DNA from: Paenibacillus foliorum
GTDB lineage: Bacteria; Bacillota; Bacilli; Paenibacillales; NBRC-103111
NCBI RefSeq assembly: GCF_013141765.1
Contig: NZ_WHOD01000020.1
Coordinates: 1 to 64,000 of the forward strand
Direction of reading: 5' to 3'
DNA length: 64,000 nt
Shown: positions 18,896-27,501 of the stretch, in pieces
Layout: every line of letters begins with the position of its first letter
Numbering within the stretch: position 1 is the first letter of the stretch
Notes under the pieces: generated by a model
Database searches by the model: none
Seen by the model: only the letters and a program-made list of their open reading frames with translations
What the model was told of the DNA's origin: nothing
Made by a program: the position numbers and the translations under genes

Positions 18896-19786
18896 ATGCC
18901 AACCGGAGCTATTGAAGAACATTCTTTTAAACTGAATGCAGGAAAGCTGCCTACCGAGAAGGGGGAGGAGTTGTACATACGGGGGGAAGTTAGAGTACTA
19001 GAAGAGCAGGCCGATAATTTGTTATCGCTGAAACCGGTACTTATCATAAGTCATGGTTTTAAAGGGTTTAAAGATTGGGGATTTTTCCCCTATGCGGCTT
19101 CACAATTTGCACTGCAAGGCTTCTATGTTGTAACGTTTAATTTCTCATGCAACGGGGTTAATGAGACTGATTTCGACGAGCTGGATAAATTCTCATTCAA
19201 CACGTATTCCCGTGAACAGGCCGACTTGAGCCTGCTGCTTCAGGCTTTATTGGCTAAGCAGCTGCCGGAATCGGAGCGAGCGGACTTACAGCGTGTGTAT
19301 TTGCTTGGGCACAGCCGTGGAGGAGGGAATAGCATTCTCTTTGCGAGCGAGCATTCTGAGGTTAAGGCAGTTATTACCTGGAACGGTAATGGGAATGCAG
19401 ATTTATTCGACGAAGCCTTCAAGGCTACTATTGCCGAGCATGGTATTGCTTATGTAGCTAATGCGAGAACCAAACAGCAGATGCCGATCCGTCGTGACTT
19501 TTATGAGGATTTGGCGGAGCATCCGTCGCGCTATCATATTCCGGGAAGGCTGTCAGCCTTGGGGATCCCTGTTTTGCAGCTTCAGGGAAATAAGGATTCC
19601 GAGAGGCTTCAGGCTGGATTCCAAACGCTGCGGCAAGCTGCTCCTCAGCATCGTTCTGTAACGATTACAGGGGGAACGCACACGTTCGGCGCTGTGCATC
19701 CTTTTGCTGGAACGACGGAACAATTGGAGGAAGCTATTCGACTTACGGTGGATTTCTTGAAAGACATCCCCCATACTGCCGATTAG
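18896..19786 (+). CDS. Alpha/beta hydrolase
   Basis: This 296-aa cytoplasmic protein has the nucleophile elbow GHSRGGGNS with Ser as probable nucleophile. The oxyanion segment is ISHGFKGFKDWGFFPYAA and the late His lies in GGTHTFGAVHPF, with an Asp in the strand LQLQGNKDSERL. ATG 18896 sits 8 bases after GAGGAG and replaces the in-frame GTG 18881, which overlaps the ribosome site. It resembles dienelactone-hydrolase or acyl-peptidase-like proteins of Bacilli. Substrate unknown. Confidence 0.85.
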   Translation: MPTGAIEEHSFKLNAGKLPTEKGEELYIRGEVRVLEEQADNLLSLKPVLIISHGFKGFKDWGFFPYAASQFALQGFYVVTFNFSCNGVNETDFDELDKFSFNTYSREQADLSLLLQALLAKQLPESERADLQRVYLLGHSRGGGNSILFASEHSEVKAVITWNGNGNADLFDEAFKATIAEHGIAYVANARTKQQMPIRRDFYEDLAEHPSRYHIPGRLSALGIPVLQLQGNKDSERLQAGFQTLRQAAPQHRSVTITGGTHTFGAVHPFAGTTEQLEEAIRLTVDFLKDIPHTAD

Positions 19787-19794
19787 ACAATGGA

Positions 19795-19842
19795 GACCGT
19801 TCTGCTCGCACGTTTGTGCTGAAGTAGAGCGGCCTTTTTTTC
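19795..19842 (+). terminator. Terminator after the alpha/beta hydrolase
   Basis: A long imperfect stem (GACCGTTCTGCT pairing with AGTAGAGCGGCC) is followed by TTTTTTT. Confidence 0.7.
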
Positions 19843-19980
19843 ATGAGCAACTCAATCAAAGTGGCAATAAATGTAAAATATAGGTGATTAAGAGCTTCGG
19901 TTATATGTTATAATGCTATGAGATTGGGGGATACTTGTGTCTCAATAAGGGTAGATTTGTCTAAAAAAGGAGTGGAATAA

Positions 19981-20472
19981 ATGAGTCGGCCTATACTTTC
20001 AATTCCAAAAACAAACATAGAGGTATTGCATGAGGTTATTTCGATTGCTGTAATCCTAACTTCAATAATCTATTTATGTTTAGAGTGGTCGAAGCTTCCG
20101 GCCCAAGTACCCATTCATTTTAATGTCTCTGGTGAAGTGAATGGCTGGGGTGGTAAAGGAACTTTATTCTTGCTGCCCATTCTTTCTATTGTCGTATATA
20201 TTGGACTCACGATTCTAAGTAGATATCCCCATTCTTTTAATTATCTTAGTGAGATTACTGAAGAGAACGCGCAAAGACAGTATACCAACGCGCGACTGCT
20301 AGTAAGCTGGTTGAAGGTCGAAATAATTTCACTGTTCGGTTTCCTATCATGGAAATTAACAGATATAGCAGAGAAAAAGGTAAATGATGCTGGGATCTTC
20401 CTATACGTTCTGCTGGGGATTATAGTTTTTACTACTATTTTTTATATCTATCGCACCATAAAATTAAAATAA
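19981..20472 (+). CDS. DUF1648-domain membrane protein
   Basis: This 163-aa protein carries the DUF1648 signature LPAQVPIHFNVSGEVNGWGGK after a first membrane span, then three more spans. Such proteins are small integral membrane proteins of unknown role, sometimes near SdpI-type immunity genes, though no toxin gene is seen here. AAAAAAGGAGTGGAATAA precedes ATG 19981. It is monocistronic. Confidence 0.8.
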   Translation: MSRPILSIPKTNIEVLHEVISIAVILTSIIYLCLEWSKLPAQVPIHFNVSGEVNGWGGKGTLFLLPILSIVVYIGLTILSRYPHSFNYLSEITEENAQRQYTNARLLVSWLKVEIISLFGFLSWKLTDIAEKKVNDAGIFLYVLLGIIVFTTIFYIYRTIKLK

Positions 20473-20525
20473 AGGCTTGGCGTGATAGCCATATGTGCAA
20501 TTCTTAGTCAGCTCGCCTCGCCTAA

Positions 20526-20750
20526 TTACGATTTAACCCCACTCCTGCCCACTCGAAATTCGCATTCGCTGCGCACATAATAAACCCCATTTATTTTAAC
20601 GCTGATTGGCGTAATTCGCTCAATGATTGCGCCATCCTCTACTCTAACAGGGATATCATCAGCAGTTCGCTCCCAGACGGATACTTCTAGCTGGAACAGC
20701 GCTGCAGCGAATAGCTCTGTATCGGAGTGAAGAGCCCTGGATTCAGACAT
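20526..20750 (-). CDS. Small conserved-looking hypothetical protein
   Basis: This 74-aa soluble protein has a convincing ribosome site (GAGGTGAG 6 bases before ATG 20750). Its sequence alternates beta-like stretches (ISVKINGVYYVRSECEFRVGR) and has no signal or membrane segment. I do not recognise a family. Its upstream region holds a DnaA-box cluster, which makes a link with replication or sporulation timing possible but unproven. Confidence 0.65.
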   Translation of the reverse strand: MSESRALHSDTELFAAALFQLEVSVWERTADDIPVRVEDGAIIERITPISVKINGVYYVRSECEFRVGRSGVKS

Positions 20751-20832
20751 TAAGACTCACCTCATCCACAATATTCTACGTAATAGATAGGATTCCTTCA
20801 GTGAAGGGTGCTACATGATGGGGCAGAATCAT

Positions 20833-20931
20833 TTATCCACATGGATATCCACACTATCAACATAGCACCATCCGTTATTGTGTACATCTTTGGAAATATT
20901 ACTAACATATCCACAGTCAGGGTTATCCACA
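20833..20931 (+). promoter_or_regulatory. Cluster of four DnaA boxes
   Basis: TTATCCACA occurs at 20833-20841 and 20923-20931 (perfect boxes) and ATATCCACA at 20845-20853 and 20907-20915 (one mismatch). All four are in the same orientation within 99 bases, between the 3' end of argS and the start of the small gene at 20750. There is no dnaA/dnaN gene nearby, so this is not a normal oriC context. Confidence 0.7.
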
Positions 20932-21038
20932 GCCTGTTTTGTTGAGAGCATGTTGAGCGAATATCATTATGGCACAAGTGAACTAGGATTGTAAATTTAT
21001 TGTCCTTAAGAAGGCAGGCATCTTAGGTTCAATGCCGT

Positions 21039-22904
21039 CTACATACGGTCTGGAGCGGGTAAGCCAAGGACGTGCAGAGCATCGCCCAGTGTTTCTTTGA
21101 ATATTGAGGTCAACCACACGCGAAATTTCTTCCTCTCATCATCCGCTTTAAGAATCGGGCACACCGCATAAAAGTTATTAAACAGTGTTGCCAAATCGAA
21201 GGCATAGCTGCATATCAAATTAGGCGTCAGCTCGCGGCTGGCGGCAGTTAATGTATCCAGCCAATTGGCAATATGTCTTAGCAGAGCATATTCTGCTTTC
21301 TCCATCTCAGGGAAATCCTCGGGCACGGCCGGTACGATATGCAGTTCTTGCCCCGCTTTGTTGATAAGACTGACGGCCCGCGCATACGAGTACATCAAAT
21401 ATACGCCTGAATTACCCGAAATTTCAGTAGCCTGCTGCAGATCGAATACAACCTCGGTGTGCAGGTTAAAACGAAGCAAGTAGTACCGGATCGCCGCTGC
21501 TGCAATGGTTCTGCTGGAGATGCCGGTTTTATCCGAACGCTTGTCTTCCACAACTCCTTCCATTAAATCAAGCAGATTCGAAATTTTGATGCCGATTCCT
21601 TGTCTGCCGGACATGGCGTAGGATGCTTTCTTATCCGTTGTATCGATGCCTAGCTCAGCGGCCGAACCTGGACTTAGGGAAACAACCCCATAGCTGACAT
21701 GGCGCAGCTGGGCCGCTTGCTCGGAGAAGCCGAGCGCCTCCAATGCTTGCTTCACCATCATCTGCGGGTATTCTTGCCTGTGGTCAATTACGTTGATTAC
21801 GATATCCGCGTTACCGAAAGCTTCCCTAGAACCTGCTGCATGTGTTGTCCACAGGCCTTCAGCAAACTTTGTATAGGAGAAGTCCTTCTTCAGAAGTCCG
21901 AATTTCCATAGGTGGTAAGCAATATCCTTGGCCGTGTAGGTCAAAATGCCGTTAGAACGGACTAGGACTTTATCCGCGCTATGTTCGGACTCCTCACTAC
22001 CCTCCGTCGAAGACGGTTGTTTCAACACCCAGCAGCCCGCCAATTTTCCTTCCGTTTCTTGATAAAATAATGAGGTTTGCTGCAAAAGCTCAAACGCAGC
22101 GGACCAGAAGCCTTCCCTAACAATGTTGCTTTCCCACACTAACAAATCATAGTCGATTCCGAATGGCTGCATTTCCTCAATATGCTCACGGACAATTCGT
22201 TCCGCTACCAGCATGCCGATCCATGCTAAATTGTTATTGCCTTCCTCCAAGTTGTGAAGCACATGCGAGCGCTGCTCCGTTAGCTTCGAGTTCACTTGGT
22301 ATTCCTTATTAATTGCAGAGTAAATATCCCAGCAGAAATCTCCGAAACGCACATGCTCCTTTTGCAACGGCGTATGGAGCATACCGACAACCGTATCCGC
22401 AAGCTGATTGCCCAGATCATCGATGTAGTTATGGACCTCGACCTGATAGCCGACTCTTTGCAGCAGCCTGACCATGGTATCGCCAATACAGGAGTTTCTT
22501 AAATGCCCGATATGCGCTGATTTGTTCGGATTAATAGATGTATGTTCAATGACTACCTTATGTCCTGCGGTAGCTTCTGCTGCGGCAAGAGGGTGGTGTG
22601 CCCACTGCCGCCAATTTATAAACAGGTTAATAAATCCGGGTGGGACTATCTCAATTTTGTATACCCTGTTTTCAATGAAACCGTCTTGCTCCAGTTTAAC
22701 TTGTATGAGCTTAGCTATGTGCATCGGCGGCTTACGCAGTATCTTCGCTAGCTGCATCGCTATGTTGGTAGAATAGTCGCCATGCTCCATATGGGACGGT
22801 TGTTCGATGATAACTTTGATGGGTGAAGCCTGGGGAAGGCCGAGCTCATCCAACAGGCCGGTTACTGCTGCTTCAACATGAACAGTTAACAGCTGACTTA
22901 ACAT
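21039..22904 (-). CDS. argS: Arginyl-tRNA synthetase, divergent type
   Basis: This class I synthetase of 621 aa is longer than the usual ~556. The HIGH motif is in NPNKSAHIGHLRNSCIGD (residues ~105-122), and YNIDDLGNQ-type tRNA/arginine contacts follow (NYIDDLGNQLADT). The KMSK position reads YAMSGRQGIGIK. The C-terminal anticodon-binding domain (AEYALLRHIANW, later SYAFDLATLFNNFYAVCPIL) is intact. The EHTSINPNK form differs from the NPTGPLHVGH type, suggesting a second enzyme class. It is controlled by a T-box leader and is monocistronic. Confidence 0.92.
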   Translation of the reverse strand: MLSQLLTVHVEAAVTGLLDELGLPQASPIKVIIEQPSHMEHGDYSTNIAMQLAKILRKPPMHIAKLIQVKLEQDGFIENRVYKIEIVPPGFINLFINWRQWAHHPLAAAEATAGHKVVIEHTSINPNKSAHIGHLRNSCIGDTMVRLLQRVGYQVEVHNYIDDLGNQLADTVVGMLHTPLQKEHVRFGDFCWDIYSAINKEYQVNSKLTEQRSHVLHNLEEGNNNLAWIGMLVAERIVREHIEEMQPFGIDYDLLVWESNIVREGFWSAAFELLQQTSLFYQETEGKLAGCWVLKQPSSTEGSEESEHSADKVLVRSNGILTYTAKDIAYHLWKFGLLKKDFSYTKFAEGLWTTHAAGSREAFGNADIVINVIDHRQEYPQMMVKQALEALGFSEQAAQLRHVSYGVVSLSPGSAAELGIDTTDKKASYAMSGRQGIGIKISNLLDLMEGVVEDKRSDKTGISSRTIAAAAIRYYLLRFNLHTEVVFDLQQATEISGNSGVYLMYSYARAVSLINKAGQELHIVPAVPEDFPEMEKAEYALLRHIANWLDTLTAASRELTPNLICSYAFDLATLFNNFYAVCPILKADDERKKFRVWLTSIFKETLGDALHVLGLPAPDRM

Positions 22905-22924
22905 AATATCCCTCCTAAATGATG

Positions 22925-23200
22925 GTCATTTTAACGCAAAAAAGCCCTCATCTCTAATAAGAGACGAAGGCTATAGCATTCGCGGTACCACTCTTGTTGT
23001 TAAACCGGGGTTTAACCACTCCAAAGATAACGGTCTTAGCCGGACCTTCCTACTTACCGTTCAGAAGATCATCTCATGGGTCCGTTTCATTAATGACTCC
23101 GTACCGGCTCTCACTATCTCGGCTCGCTTGAACTATTGTCAATAATTACTGTCCCAATCATCGAAAGGTTATGAATTTTTGGTGTTCGAAAAAAAAGCTT
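22925..23200 (-). promoter_or_regulatory. T-box leader of argS
   Basis: On the minus strand the promoter TTGCTT, 16 bases, TATACT (23207-23234) is followed by a Stem I region. The T-box core AGAGTGGTACCGCG lies at 22981-22994 and a terminator (AGCCTTCGTCTCTTA to GAGATGAGGGCTTTTTT) at 22935-22974. Uncharged tRNA is expected to favour the antiterminator and argS expression. Confidence 0.88.
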
Positions 23201-23371
23201 TTTATCAGTATACCCGCATTTTAGAAAAAAGCAACAGTGATTTTTCCTAAATTATACAGGTGAATGTAGCAGGGGGAAGAGAGAGTATTCGCAGATACAA
23301 CTTTTATCAATAAAGAAAGCAATCGGCTAAAATATTATGAGAGCAGTATTGTGATATATGCTGAATTTTCT

Positions 23372-23527
23372 TTAAGAAAAACGGGGGACCCAGTAAAAAT
23401 GGGGTGAATCCTATTGCATGTGCAAGGGAAGGGCAAGCTTCTCACAGCCCTAATCCGACAGCTAACCCCGTAAGCGAAAAGTGAGAAGGAGAGCGGAACA
23501 CGAGACTCGAGCCTTGTGTTTTTTTGT
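23372..23527 (+). ncRNA. ydaO-type c-di-AMP riboswitch with terminator
   Basis: The conserved blocks appear in order: AAAAACGGGGGACCCA, GGGGTGAATC, CCGACAGCTAACCCCGTAAGCG and GGAGAGCGG. A terminator (AACACGAG pairing with CTTGTGTT, then a T run, 23497-23527) follows. This class binds c-di-AMP and switches off potassium importers, which fits the KimA-like gene downstream. Confidence 0.9.
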
Positions 23528-23592
23528 TTTTTTCGGACATATTAAAGATGAAGTTTTTTTTAAACCAATTATTTCTAGCCGGGGGCGCAAGG

Positions 23593-25431
23593 ATGACATC
23601 AGATTCTTTTAAAAGAGTGATATTCGGCAGGCCACTCAAATCCAATGAGTTGGAGCATGAAAAGATGCCGGTTTGGAAGGCTCTCCCGATTCTATCGTCG
23701 GACGCTTTATCGTCTGTAGCTTACGGAACAGAGCAAATCCTGATCGCTCTCGCAGCTGTAGGAGCTGTGGCGGCCTTTGCTTTTTCGCTGCCTATAGCCA
23801 TTGCCATCATACTGCTAATTACGATTCTGGTAATCAGCTACAGACAGGTTATCGATGCCTATCCGCAAGGCGGCGGAGCGTATATGGTTTCCAAAGAAAA
23901 CTTGGGTATGTCCTTCGGAAGATTGACAGGCGTTTCATTATTGATTGATTACACCTTGACGGTAGCGGTTTCTATCTCAGCGGGCGTCCAGGCCATTACA
24001 TCCGCTTTTCCCGTTGCGATTCCTTATATTGTACCGATTGCCTTGTTCCTGGTTTGGCTTATGGTTTGGTTAAACCTGAGGGGAACTTCGGAATCGGGGA
24101 CCATATTTGCTTTCCCGACCTATTTCTTTATTCTCTGCGTGTTGGTATTAATCGGGAAAGGAATGTTTGATATGCTGACCGGAGCTGGCCATACAGCCCC
24201 AATTCATGTGATTCCCCCCGCCATCCCATCGGGGTTAACGCTGTTTGTTTTGTTAAAAGCCTTTTCTTCCGGCTGTTCTGCCGTTACCGGGATTGAGGCC
24301 ATTTCGGATGCAGTGCCTCATTTTAAGTCCCCGTCCAAGGAGAATGCCAAAAGGACGCTGCTTTCATTGGGCATTTTGCTCGCAATCATATTCGGTGGTG
24401 TTACGGTTCTAACGATGGCCTATGGCATCACGCCGGACTCAAAGGGACACACCTCCGTGCTATCCATGGTTACAGAGAGCGCCTTTGGTCGAGGCACCAT
24501 GTATTATGCAACTCAGATTGCAACAATGATGATTTTGACGCTGGCGGCTAATACCAGTTTTAACGGATTTCCGATTTTGGCATCGATTATGGCTCAGGAT
24601 AAAAATTTCCCGCGAATGTTTGCTAACCGGGGAGATCGCTTGTCTTTTCACTTCGGGATCGTCACTTTGGGCGTTTTGGCCAGCATTCTGCTTATTGCCT
24701 TTCGGGGTAAAACCGATGCTTTGATTCCTTTATATGCAATCGGTGTCTTCTTGTCCTTTACTCTGGCTCAGAGCGGTTTAGTGCGTAAGTGGCTGAAGGA
24801 AAAGCAAAAGGGCTGGCGGGGCCGGTTGATTGTTAACGGAGTGGGTGCCATCCTTTCGTTTGCAGTTCTTATTATCTTTTGTGTGGCCAAATTCATGGAA
24901 GGCGCTTGGATTGTTATTGTCCTGACCCCACTCCTCTTATGGTTTATTACCAAAATATACAATCACTACGAGGATGTTGCGGACCAGCTTCGAATCAACT
25001 TGGAGGAGCCATTGCCCCACAAAGAATCGATTATCATTATCCCGATTGCGGGGATTCATCGAGTGGTTGCGTCCACAATTTCCTATGCCAAGACACTGTC
25101 ACCCAACGTAGTGGCATTCTATATATCTTTTTCCGATGAAGATGAGGAGAAAATGGAGAAAAAATGGGAGCAATGGAATCCTGGGGTTCGGTTGGTCGTT
25201 TTCCGCTCCAGATACCGAACTATCGTCAAGCCATTGGTTGAATTTATTGAACGGATTGATACGCATGTCAAAGAGAAGCAGACGGTTATGGTTCTTCTTC
25301 CCCAATTTGTGGCCAGAAAATGGTGGCAGCGTCTGCTTCATAATCAGTCCGCTTATCGTATCCGATCTAGACTGTTAAGGGAGAAGGACGTTGTAGTAGC
25401 AACAGTTCCTTTCCATTTATGTGAAAAATGA
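23593..25431 (+). CDS. kimA: KimA-type high-affinity potassium transporter
   Basis: This 612-aa APC-superfamily protein has about 12 membrane spans and a cytoplasmic C-terminal domain of ~150 residues, like Bacillus KimA (YdaO). The conserved LSSDALSSVAYGTEQIL and DAYPQGGGAYMVSKENLG are present near the start. It imports potassium with protons and is controlled by c-di-AMP through the riboswitch just upstream. ATG 23593 (MTSDSFKRVIFGRPL) is preferred over the in-frame ATG 23524, which lies in the riboswitch terminator. Confidence 0.9.
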   Translation: MTSDSFKRVIFGRPLKSNELEHEKMPVWKALPILSSDALSSVAYGTEQILIALAAVGAVAAFAFSLPIAIAIILLITILVISYRQVIDAYPQGGGAYMVSKENLGMSFGRLTGVSLLIDYTLTVAVSISAGVQAITSAFPVAIPYIVPIALFLVWLMVWLNLRGTSESGTIFAFPTYFFILCVLVLIGKGMFDMLTGAGHTAPIHVIPPAIPSGLTLFVLLKAFSSGCSAVTGIEAISDAVPHFKSPSKENAKRTLLSLGILLAIIFGGVTVLTMAYGITPDSKGHTSVLSMVTESAFGRGTMYYATQIATMMILTLAANTSFNGFPILASIMAQDKNFPRMFANRGDRLSFHFGIVTLGVLASILLIAFRGKTDALIPLYAIGVFLSFTLAQSGLVRKWLKEKQKGWRGRLIVNGVGAILSFAVLIIFCVAKFMEGAWIVIVLTPLLLWFITKIYNHYEDVADQLRINLEEPLPHKESIIIIPIAGIHRVVASTISYAKTLSPNVVAFYISFSDEDEEKMEKKWEQWNPGVRLVVFRSRYRTIVKPLVEFIERIDTHVKEKQTVMVLLPQFVARKWWQRLLHNQSAYRIRSRLLREKDVVVATVPFHLCEK

Positions 25432-25466
25432 AGAAGAGAGAGCCTAGGGCTCTCTCTTCTTCTTCT
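25430..25466. terminator. Shared bidirectional terminator
   Basis: A near-perfect stem of GAAGAAGAGAGAGCC against GGCTCTCTCTTCTTC sits exactly between the stop of kimA (25431) and the stop of the convergent small gene (25467). Confidence 0.8.
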
Positions 25467-25589
25467 TTACTCTTCATCTTCATTTTCTTCGTATCCATTA
25501 GGGACAACAACATAAGTATGCTCACTGGCCGTTACGGACCAATCCTCTTGTGCACTAAAGAGCTCGTTTAACAGGTTATCTATTTCCAC
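25467..25589 (-). CDS. Small acidic protein, 40 aa
   Basis: GTG 25589 follows AAAGGGAGTGATCGTC, a good ribosome site, and opens EIDNLLNELFSAQEDWSVTA, continuing to a very acidic tail (YEENEDEE) before TAA. There is no signal peptide or membrane segment and no recognised family. Its clear ribosome site and exact fit to the shared terminator argue that it is a real gene. It could be a precursor-like or regulatory peptide, but that is speculation. Confidence 0.6.
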   Translation of the reverse strand: MEIDNLLNELFSAQEDWSVTASEHTYVVVPNGYEENEDEE

Positions 25590-26160
25590 GACGATCACTC
25601 CCTTTTTATTAAGCTACCATTGAAGAATAGACATTATCTATTAAACTAACCTTAATTTGTGGTTAGTATTCGATGACAATTCAAGGAAATCATCAGTGAT
25701 AATTGGAGTAATCTGATATATTTCAGCGAGGAAAATTCAGCTGCTAACTTTCACCATTTTGGCTCAAGACCGAAATCAGCGCTTGGAGAAATCATCCGAT
25801 TTCAGCTTCATATCCAGCTCATCGCTTGACAAGACTTCACGAACGGCATTGGCAGCATATAGATATTATTCGAAGCCACTGCCTACTCCAAAAACCTGCA
25901 TCTATACAGCCTTTTGGAAGTTTTATTCGCGGTGTTCGTGAATTCATGTAAATGTGCATCTTTCTGTGCATTCTTGGCTTAATCGGACCCTTTTACATGA
26001 AAATGGCTGTACTTTCGCAGCTTTTCCACTCAATAGTAATTTCAGTAGAAAATAACTGCATGTTTGCATGATTTTGTGCAGGCTGATGATCGTGATAGAG
26101 CCAAGCGCCAATTTTGAGGTTGAGCCACCATTTCTTCATGTAATCTTCATGATTAATATG
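25590..26160. other. Long intergenic stretch with short CTG...CAG hairpin units
   Basis: No convincing gene. Short imperfect palindromes recur at 25896-25909 (CTGCATCTATACAG), 25953-25970, 26007-26020 (CTGTACTTTCGCAG) and 26056-26081. Some are followed by a CTTTTGG/CTTTTCC-like tail. They look like degenerate copies of a short intergenic repeat. Confidence 0.35.
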
Positions 26161-26176
26161 GATGGAGGTGGTATTA

Positions 26177-26201
26177 TATATTTAGATTAAGTCTAAATAT
26201 A
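26177..26201. promoter_or_regulatory. Palindromic operator before dps, PerR-box-like
   Basis: TATATTTAGA and TCTAAATATA form perfect 10-bp arms around TTAAG. The core TTAGATTAAGTCTAA fits the 7-1-7 AT-rich layout of PerR/Fur-family boxes. It lies 65 bases before the Dps start, and Dps/MrgA genes are known PerR targets. Confidence 0.55.
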
Positions 26202-26265
26202 AATTATTAGGTCCTTGCAGCTGAATAAATGGAGCTGTTCGATGACTTACGAGGAGGAGCTTATA

Positions 26266-26706
26266 ATGAGCGAAGCATTAAACACTACTCTTAACCGGCA
26301 AATTGCCAACTGGTCGGTCCTGCATATCAAATTGCACAATTTCCATTGGTATGTGAAAGGCCATCAATTTTTTACATTGCATCTTAAGTTTGAGGAGTTG
26401 TATACGGAAGCAGCCCTCCATGTGGATGTGCTGGCGGAGCGCTTGCTGGCCTTGGGCGGGAGGCCAGTAGCCACCCTGCAGGGATACCTGGATGTGGCGT
26501 CGGTCCGTGATGCTGCAGGAAGTGAAACGGCAGAGCAGATGGTTGAAGTAATAGTCAACGACTTCCAGACGGTGATTAATGAATTGAAAGTCGGCATGAA
26601 GCTGGCGGCATCGTTGGAGGATGAGACGACAGGCGATTTGCTGCTCGGCATTCATGCCAGCCTTGAGAAGCATGTATGGATGTTGAATTCCTTTTTGGGG
26701 AAATGA
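26266..26706 (+). CDS. dps: Dps-family ferritin-like DNA-protection protein
   Basis: This 146-aa four-helix ferritin-like protein stores iron with hydrogen peroxide and protects DNA. The ferroxidase residues are visible in LHNFHWYVKGHQFFTLHLKFEELY and HVDVLAERLLALGG. ATG 26266 follows GAGGAGGAGCTTATA, whereas the in-frame upstream TTG lies in leader sequence. It is close to Bacillus MrgA/Dps in length. Oxidative-stress control through the upstream palindrome is likely. Confidence 0.9.
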   Translation: MSEALNTTLNRQIANWSVLHIKLHNFHWYVKGHQFFTLHLKFEELYTEAALHVDVLAERLLALGGRPVATLQGYLDVASVRDAAGSETAEQMVEVIVNDFQTVINELKVGMKLAASLEDETTGDLLLGIHASLEKHVWMLNSFLGK

Positions 26707-26740
26707 ATGGTAGCAAGAAATAGAGTAAGGGAATGTAACA

Positions 26741-26785
26741 AGGAATATAGCTAGGGAATAGTAGCGAGGAATATAGCTAGGGAAT
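26741..26785 (+). repeat. Two-copy direct repeat, 19 bp, period 26
   Basis: AGGAATATAGCTAGGGAAT occurs at 26741-26759 and again at 26767-26785, between the dps stop and its terminator. Confidence 0.6.
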
Positions 26786-26792
26786 GATATAC

Positions 26793-26834
26793 AAGCCGAA
26801 GCCTCCGGTTCTTTACCGGAAGGCTTCGGCTTGG
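26793..26834 (+). terminator. Terminator after dps
   Basis: The arms AGCCGAAGCCTCCGG and CCGGAAGGCTTCGGCT around TTCTTTA make a strong stem; the T tract is weak. The stretch 26835-27346 that follows has no gene I can support. Confidence 0.65.
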
Positions 26835-27346
26835 TGTGCGATAAGCCCGGTTTTGAAGTCATGTGCCCTGCTTACCCACAGATCCAACCCTCCCCCCGCA
26901 CATCATATAAATCACACATGAAGTGTGCCGCAAGACGAACTATAGAATGATAGGCTTGGATTTCATAACACGGTAACCAAATGGAAGCATGATGTCTAGT
27001 GACCAACTAATAACGGGAAATCCTCCTGCTAATTGTGCTCCATAAGCCTCGATTCATAGCTTAGATGGAAAACCTCATGTTAATATTCCACCTTCCCCTC
27101 TAGTTGGGGTTACATGTAGAATTAGAGGGAGGAAATCCATCTATATTCAATTTTATATCAATAATTTTAAAAATAGATGGATCTTTTCTAGTTATTTTAT
27201 TGGGGGATGGTCACAAGAGGAGTGAAATCACTATACGATGGCGGATTAAAGTTTCTTTAGTTCATCTTACATACGGGAAAATAATTGCTTGCTCTAAACG
27301 ATAAGGGTGCGGTAATGGAGATTTATTAGGCGAGAGGACAATTTAG

Positions 27347-27466
27347 TGTGGATTGGCCATCATTATCTCGTTAACTGTTCTGGTGCTGCTGCCCATTCTG
27401 GTGTGTTTTATTGTCATGCAAAAACATATTATTAAAGGTCTGGTTGGCGGGGCTATGAAAGAATAA
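27347..27466 (+). pseudogene. C-terminal remnant of a MalG-type sugar permease
   Basis: A 39-codon frame directly after an in-frame TAG encodes a last membrane span and LPILVCFIVMQKHIIKGLVGGAMKE. This matches the invariant end of carbohydrate ABC permeases (compare QKYFTKGVMIGAVKG in this window). The rest of the permease is missing. It precedes the nucleoside hydrolase by 35 bases, as if an importer operon was deleted up to this point. Confidence 0.55.
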
Positions 27467-27501
27467 AGGATAAAGAATACCAAGATAAAGGAGGCCGATT
27501 C

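Noticed and set aside
25759..25941. 60-codon + strand frame in the long intergenic region
   Set aside because: No ribosome site or recognisable domain, and it overlaps the hairpin-repeat stretch.
27104..27304. 66-codon + strand frame starting at TTG
   Set aside because: No ribosome site, no family resemblance, and AT-rich composition; not supported as a gene.
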